Positions 14,883-17,524 of a DNA stretch of 17,524 nucleotides are shown here, one piece after another. The translations under genes and the position numbers were made by a program. The DNA comes from Pseudomonadota bacterium (GTDB lineage: Bacteria; Pseudomonadota; Alphaproteobacteria; Rhizobiales; Xanthobacteraceae): contig JAEYAU010000081.1 in the NCBI GenBank assembly GCA_023404705.1, forward strand, positions 1 through 17,524, in the 5' to 3' direction. The number at the start of each line of letters is the position of its first letter. The stretch's first letter is position 1. The notes beneath the pieces are model-generated. The model was given only the letters and a program-made list of their open reading frames with translations, was not told the origin of the DNA and made no database searches.

Positions 14883-16232
14883 ATGACCCAAGTCGACGAG
14901 AAGCTCGAAGCAATCCTGGACCAGGTGCTCCGCCGCAATGCGGGCGAGGCGGAGTTTCACCAGGCCGTGCGCGAGGTCCTGGAATCCCTGGGGCGCGTGA
15001 TCGCGAAGCACCCGGATTATGCCAACGACGCGCTGATCGAGCGCATCTGCGAGCCCGAGCGGCAGATCATCTTTCGCATTCCCTGGGTCGATGACCGCGG
15101 TGCCGTGCAGATCAATCGCGGCTTTCGCGTGCAGTTCAATTCCGCGCTCGGGCCCTACAAGGGCGGCATCCGCTTCCACCCGTCCGTCAATCTCGGCGTG
15201 ATCAAGTTTCTCGGCTTCGAGCAGACCTTCAAGAACGCGCTGACGGGCCTGCCGATCGGCGGCGGCAAGGGCGGATCGGACTTCAACCCGCGCGGCCGCT
15301 CCGACGGCGAGATCATGCGCTTCTGCCAGTCCTTCATGACCGAGCTGCACCGCCATCTCGGCGAATACACCGACGTGCCGGCGGGCGACATCGGCGTCGG
15401 CGGCCGCGAGATCGGATACATGTTCGGGCAGTACAAGCGCCTGACCAACCGTTACGAGGCAGGCGTTCTCACAGGCAAGGGGCTCGCCTATGGCGGCTCG
15501 CGCGCGCGCACGGAGGCGACCGGCTATGGCGCGGTCTACTTCGTCGAGCGCATGCTTGGGACCAAAGACACGGATCTCGCCGGCAAACGCGCGGTGGTGT
15601 CGGGCGCCGGCAATGTCGCGATCTACACCATGGAGAAGATCAGGGCCTTTGGCGGAACGGTGGTCGCCTGCTCGGACTCCAACGGCTACGTGATGGACGA
15701 GAACGGGATCGACCTCGATCTCGTCAAGGAGATCAAGGAGGTGCGGCGCGAGCGCATCTCCGAATATGCGCGGCTGAAGGGCACCGGCGCCCACTACATC
15801 GAGAACGGATCGGTCTGGGACGTCCCTTGCGACATCGCGATGCCGTCGGCGACGCAGAACGAGCTCACCGGCAAGGATGCGCGCACGCTGGTGAAGAACG
15901 GCGTCGTCGCGGTCGGCGAGGGCGCCAACATGCCCTGTACGCCCGAGGCCGTGAAGGTCTTCCAGGACGCGGGCGTCCTGTTCGCCCCCGGCAAGGCCGC
16001 CAATGCGGGCGGCGTCGCCACCTCGGCGCTGGAGATGCAGCAGAATGCTTCGCGTGACAGCTGGACCTTCGAGCAGACCGAGGAGCGGCTGGCGCAGATC
16101 ATGCACAATATCCACGACACCTGCGCCGAGACCGCCGAGGAATACGGCGCCAAGGGCGACTATGTGCTCGGCGCGAATATCGCGGGCTTCGTGCGCGTCG
16201 CGGAGGCCATGCGCGCGCTCGGCGTCATCTGA
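14883..16232 (+). CDS. gdhA: Glutamate dehydrogenase, hexameric bacterial (probably NADP-specific) type
   Basis: GdhA interconverts glutamate with 2-oxoglutarate plus ammonium in the cytosol. The 449-residue length fits the 450-residue hexameric class. Visible motifs are K93 in PYKGGIRFHPS, GLPIGGGKGGSDFNP with catalytic-type K129, PAGDIGVGGREIGYM with D169, and the nucleotide-binding fold VVSGAGNVAIY. The residues after the second strand (CSDSNGYV) and overall similarity fit NADP-linked enzymes, but cofactor choice is not certain from sequence. The ATG at 14883 has GGGAGGA before it; the upstream open frame from 14625 is rejected as coding. It is divergent from the ABC importer with a HutC-like site between them. 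Histidine breakdown yields glutamate and ammonia, so it sits naturally next to this locus. It is followed by two hairpins. Confidence 0.95.
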   Translation: MTQVDEKLEAILDQVLRRNAGEAEFHQAVREVLESLGRVIAKHPDYANDALIERICEPERQIIFRIPWVDDRGAVQINRGFRVQFNSALGPYKGGIRFHPSVNLGVIKFLGFEQTFKNALTGLPIGGGKGGSDFNPRGRSDGEIMRFCQSFMTELHRHLGEYTDVPAGDIGVGGREIGYMFGQYKRLTNRYEAGVLTGKGLAYGGSRARTEATGYGAVYFVERMLGTKDTDLAGKRAVVSGAGNVAIYTMEKIRAFGGTVVACSDSNGYVMDENGIDLDLVKEIKEVRRERISEYARLKGTGAHYIENGSVWDVPCDIAMPSATQNELTGKDARTLVKNGVVAVGEGANMPCTPEAVKVFQDAGVLFAPGKAANAGGVATSALEMQQNASRDSWTFEQTEERLAQIMHNIHDTCAETAEEYGAKGDYVLGANIAGFVRVAEAMRALGVI

Positions 16233-16243
16233 GACCCTTATTT

Positions 16244-16289
16244 TTCTGGTTTCCAGAATTTATTTCGCTTGCGCTTTTCCGAAAGCGCA
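16244..16289 (+). terminator. Two consecutive hairpins after gdhA, probable terminator
   Basis: Starting 11 bp after the gdhA stop codon, TTCTGG-TTT-CCAGAA (16244-16258) forms a perfect 6-bp stem inside an A/T-rich stretch, with T runs on both sides. TGCGCTTT-TCCG-AAAGCGCA (16270-16289) then forms a perfect 8-bp stem with a tetraloop. The T-rich flank after the first hairpin supports intrinsic termination. Confidence 0.6.
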
Positions 16290-16305
16290 GGCATGCTCTG
16301 CCCCA

Positions 16306-16353
16306 CTCCTGCTCGTGAGGGGCGTCTCCGGACCCGCCGCGACGGAGCAGGAG
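16306..16353. repeat. Inverted repeat, 9-bp perfect arms
   Basis: CTCCTGCTC (16306-16314) and GAGCAGGAG (16345-16353) are perfectly complementary and enclose 30 nt of GC-rich sequence. It is one more hairpin in the unbroken run between gdhA and the thiamine-diphosphate enzyme gene. Confidence 0.5.
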
Positions 16354-16401
16354 GCCGCCGCATCGGCTCCGGCCTGATCAGACGGAGCATGGGGCCGTGG
16401 T

Positions 16402-16633
16402 GGAGCGCCTAGAGGCGCAGGGGTCCCCGGCTCTAATAGGGACCCCGGGCGGCGCCGGCAATAATAGCGCAGCCCCGGCCGGAGAAAGCCCGGCCACGTC
16501 CCGGCTCACAACCGGGACACAAGCCCGCTCGGCACAAGCGGGCTGGCGCCTCTCGGCGCTCCATCCCCCACGGGGGACAAACTGCCGCAAACCTCCGGGC
16601 GCAAAGCGCCGCGGAGATGAAGATGCTTTCTTC
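16402..16633. ncRNA. Candidate structured RNA or structured repeat: multi-hairpin region
   Basis: No convincing protein is encoded here. Arms 16402-16418 and 16546-16562 are complementary over 17 bp with one mismatch. They enclose three perfect hairpins, stems 16420-16427/16439-16446 (8 bp), 16498-16504/16512-16518 (7 bp) and 16522-16529/16537-16544 (8 bp), and a weaker one, 16477-16482/16490-16495 (6 bp). The last stem stops 1 bp short of the closing arm. After the closing arm come 16564-16569/16572-16577, then 16593-16602/16606-16616 (10 bp, one bulge, AAA loop) and 16619-16623/16629-16633. Spacing is tight, most loops are 3-11 nt, and almost every base from 16402 to 16633 fits a helix or short loop. 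Either strand could be the RNA. I know no named family that it matches; it could also be a dispersed structured repeat. Expression is unproven. Confidence 0.45.
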
Positions 16634-16786
16634 GTAGGGTGTGCTCGTGCGGCCGATGAGTCCGCAATGTGCTCAGAGGTCGATCCGCACGAGCGCACGC
16701 GGTGCTGAAGTCGCCGCCCGCGTGCGCTCGGCGCGATCGGACTCAGCGCATTGTCGGAACGCCTCGGCGCGCCGAGCACACCCTAC
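16634..16786. repeat. 153-bp inverted-repeat (MITE/REP-like) element
   Basis: The ends, GTAGGGTGTGCTCG (16634-16647) and its exact reverse complement (16773-16786), form a perfect 14-bp terminal inverted repeat. Inside, the arms continue to match imperfectly (for example GAGCGCACGCGG against its complement near the centre), so the whole element is close to one long palindrome. It carries no gene. It abuts the hairpin region on the left and stops 9 bp before the end of the thiamine-diphosphate enzyme gene. The GTAG/CTAC ends recall REP-type elements. No target-site duplication was recognised. Confidence 0.75.
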
Positions 16787-16794
16787 GGCGCGCC

Positions 16795-17524
16795 TCACAC
16801 CGGCCGATCGCCCTTGGTCACGGTCAGCGTGCGGTTGTCCACGCCCGGCAGCATGCGCGCGGGGTCGCGCGTCACCACCACGTCGAGGATCGTCGGGCTC
16901 GACGTGTTGGCGAGGCCTTCGCGCAGCGCGTCGGCGAGCTTGTCGGGATCTTCCACGCGGATGCCCTTGCAACCCATCGCGCGAGCGATCGCGGCGTAAT
17001 CCATCTCGACAAGGTCCGAAGACTGGTAGTTGCCGGTGCCGAACATCGAATGCTGCAGCGCCTTCACGTAGCCCGAGGCCGCGTTGTTGAACACGCAGAG
17101 CACGAAGGGCGTGCCGATGCGGCGCGCGGTCTCGAGCTCGCCGAGCGTCATGTTGAAGCCGCCATCGCCCGTGAGGCCGACGACGCGCCGCTTCGGCGCC
17201 GCGAGCTGCGCGCCCATGCTGCCGGGCAAGCCATAGCCGATCGACGCGAAGCCGCGGTCGGCGACGAAATGCCGGCCCGCGCGCTTGGTGTCGAACAGGA
17301 GCCCGCCCCAATGCGCCGCGAAGCCGCCGTCCGCGACCAGGATCGCGTCCTCGGGCATGATCGCGTTCAGCTCGCCCATCAGCCGGCCGACATTGATCGG
17401 CTTCTCGCGCGAGCCGAGCCGGTCCGATGCGCCCTTAAGCCACTCGGCCATCCGCTTCGGCACCTCGGCGCAGTAGTGCGCCGGCACTGCGCCCCCCGCC
17501 CGGCCCGCGGCCCCCCCCCCCCCC
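16795..17524 (-). CDS. Thiamine-diphosphate-dependent enzyme, acetolactate-synthase-like, C-terminal part
   Basis: About 230 C-terminal residues of a ThDP enzyme of the acetolactate synthase / pyruvate decarboxylase superfamily are visible. The cofactor motif runs from GDGGFNMTLGELETARR to VLCVFNN (GDG followed 28 residues later by NN), and RGFASIGYGLPGSMGAQLA is the usual preceding segment. Family members are about 530-600 residues, so more than half, including the N-terminal pyrimidine-binding domain, lies beyond the window. The frame stays open to the edge, so the GTG at 17487 is not taken as the start. The last bases (17490-17524) are almost only C and G and may be faulty. Which keto acid it acts on cannot be told; acetolactate synthase is only one option. 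It converges with gdhA. Confidence 0.85.
   Translation of the reverse strand, partial: GGGGAAGRAGGAVPAHYCAEVPKRMAEWLKGASDRLGSREKPINVGRLMGELNAIMPEDAILVADGGFAAHWGGLLFDTKRAGRHFVADRGFASIGYGLPGSMGAQLAAPKRRVVGLTGDGGFNMTLGELETARRIGTPFVLCVFNNAASGYVKALQHSMFGTGNYQSSDLVEMDYAAIARAMGCKGIRVEDPDKLADALREGLANTSSPTILDVVVTRDPARMLPGVDNRTLTVTKGDRPV
17511..17524. other. Terminal run of 14 C, probable contig-edge artefact
   Basis: The window ends in 14 consecutive C after a stretch composed only of C and G (from 17489). Nothing like it occurs elsewhere in the window. It falls inside a coding region that should encode ordinary protein sequence, so low-quality assembly is the simplest reading. Confidence 0.7.

Noticed and set aside
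14589..16115. 508-residue open frame on the minus strand
   Set aside because: It lies opposite gdhA, whose motifs are unmistakable, and shows only shadow-type composition.
16402..16633. CRISPR array
   Set aside because: The repeats are hairpin arms of differing sequence, not regularly spaced identical direct repeats, and no cas gene is present.
16397..16708. 103-residue open frame in the gap after gdhA
   Set aside because: It follows the hairpin region and part of the inverted-repeat element; its sequence is dictated by palindromes and it has no clear ribosome site.

Overview
The window is GC-rich, tightly packed DNA that reads like a chromosome of an alphaproteobacterium of the Hyphomicrobiales (Bradyrhizobium / Xanthobacteraceae type). 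This is inferred from codon bias, from a RibA with long N-terminal sequence ahead of its GTP cyclohydrolase II domain, and from GTAG-footed palindromic intergenic repeats. No rRNA, tRNA, CRISPR array, phage or transposase gene is visible.

Layout. 1-825: 3' part of ribA (riboflavin synthesis). 870-1430: cytochrome b561. 1629-2843: membrane-anchored GGDEF diguanylate cyclase. 2915-9487: a histidine-utilisation locus with two divergent arms, hutF-hutC leftwards (4-bp overlap) and hutI-hutH-hutU rightwards (hutI/hutH 4-bp overlap). hutH carries an apparent one-base insertion near 7594. 9605-11655, leftwards: an AraC-family regulator and two paralogous single-domain response regulators. 11746-14530, leftwards: a NitT/TauT-type ABC importer (binding protein, permease, ATPase). 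14883-16232: glutamate dehydrogenase, rightwards. 16233-16794: no gene, but a dense run of hairpins and a 153-bp inverted-repeat element. 16795-17524: C-terminal part of a thiamine-diphosphate enzyme, leftwards, running into a terminal poly-C run that looks like a contig edge.

How the genes fit together. HutH, HutU, HutI and HutF convert histidine to urocanate, imidazolonepropionate, N-formiminoglutamate and N-formylglutamate (the deiminase route). HutG, which would finish the route to glutamate, is not in the window. HutC should repress the locus. A GT-N-TA-N-AC site of the HutC/GntR type (TGTATAGACA) lies in the hutF/hutI divergent promoter region, and an identical 10-mer lies 62 bp upstream of the ABC binding-protein gene, between it and gdhA. 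This suggests that the transporter (possibly for histidine or urocanate), and perhaps gdhA, belong to the same regulon.

The least explained parts are the multi-hairpin region at 16402-16633, whose outer arms form a 17-bp stem with one mismatch around three or four internal hairpins, and the recurrence of palindromic repeats at all three convergent gene junctions and inside the ABC operon.
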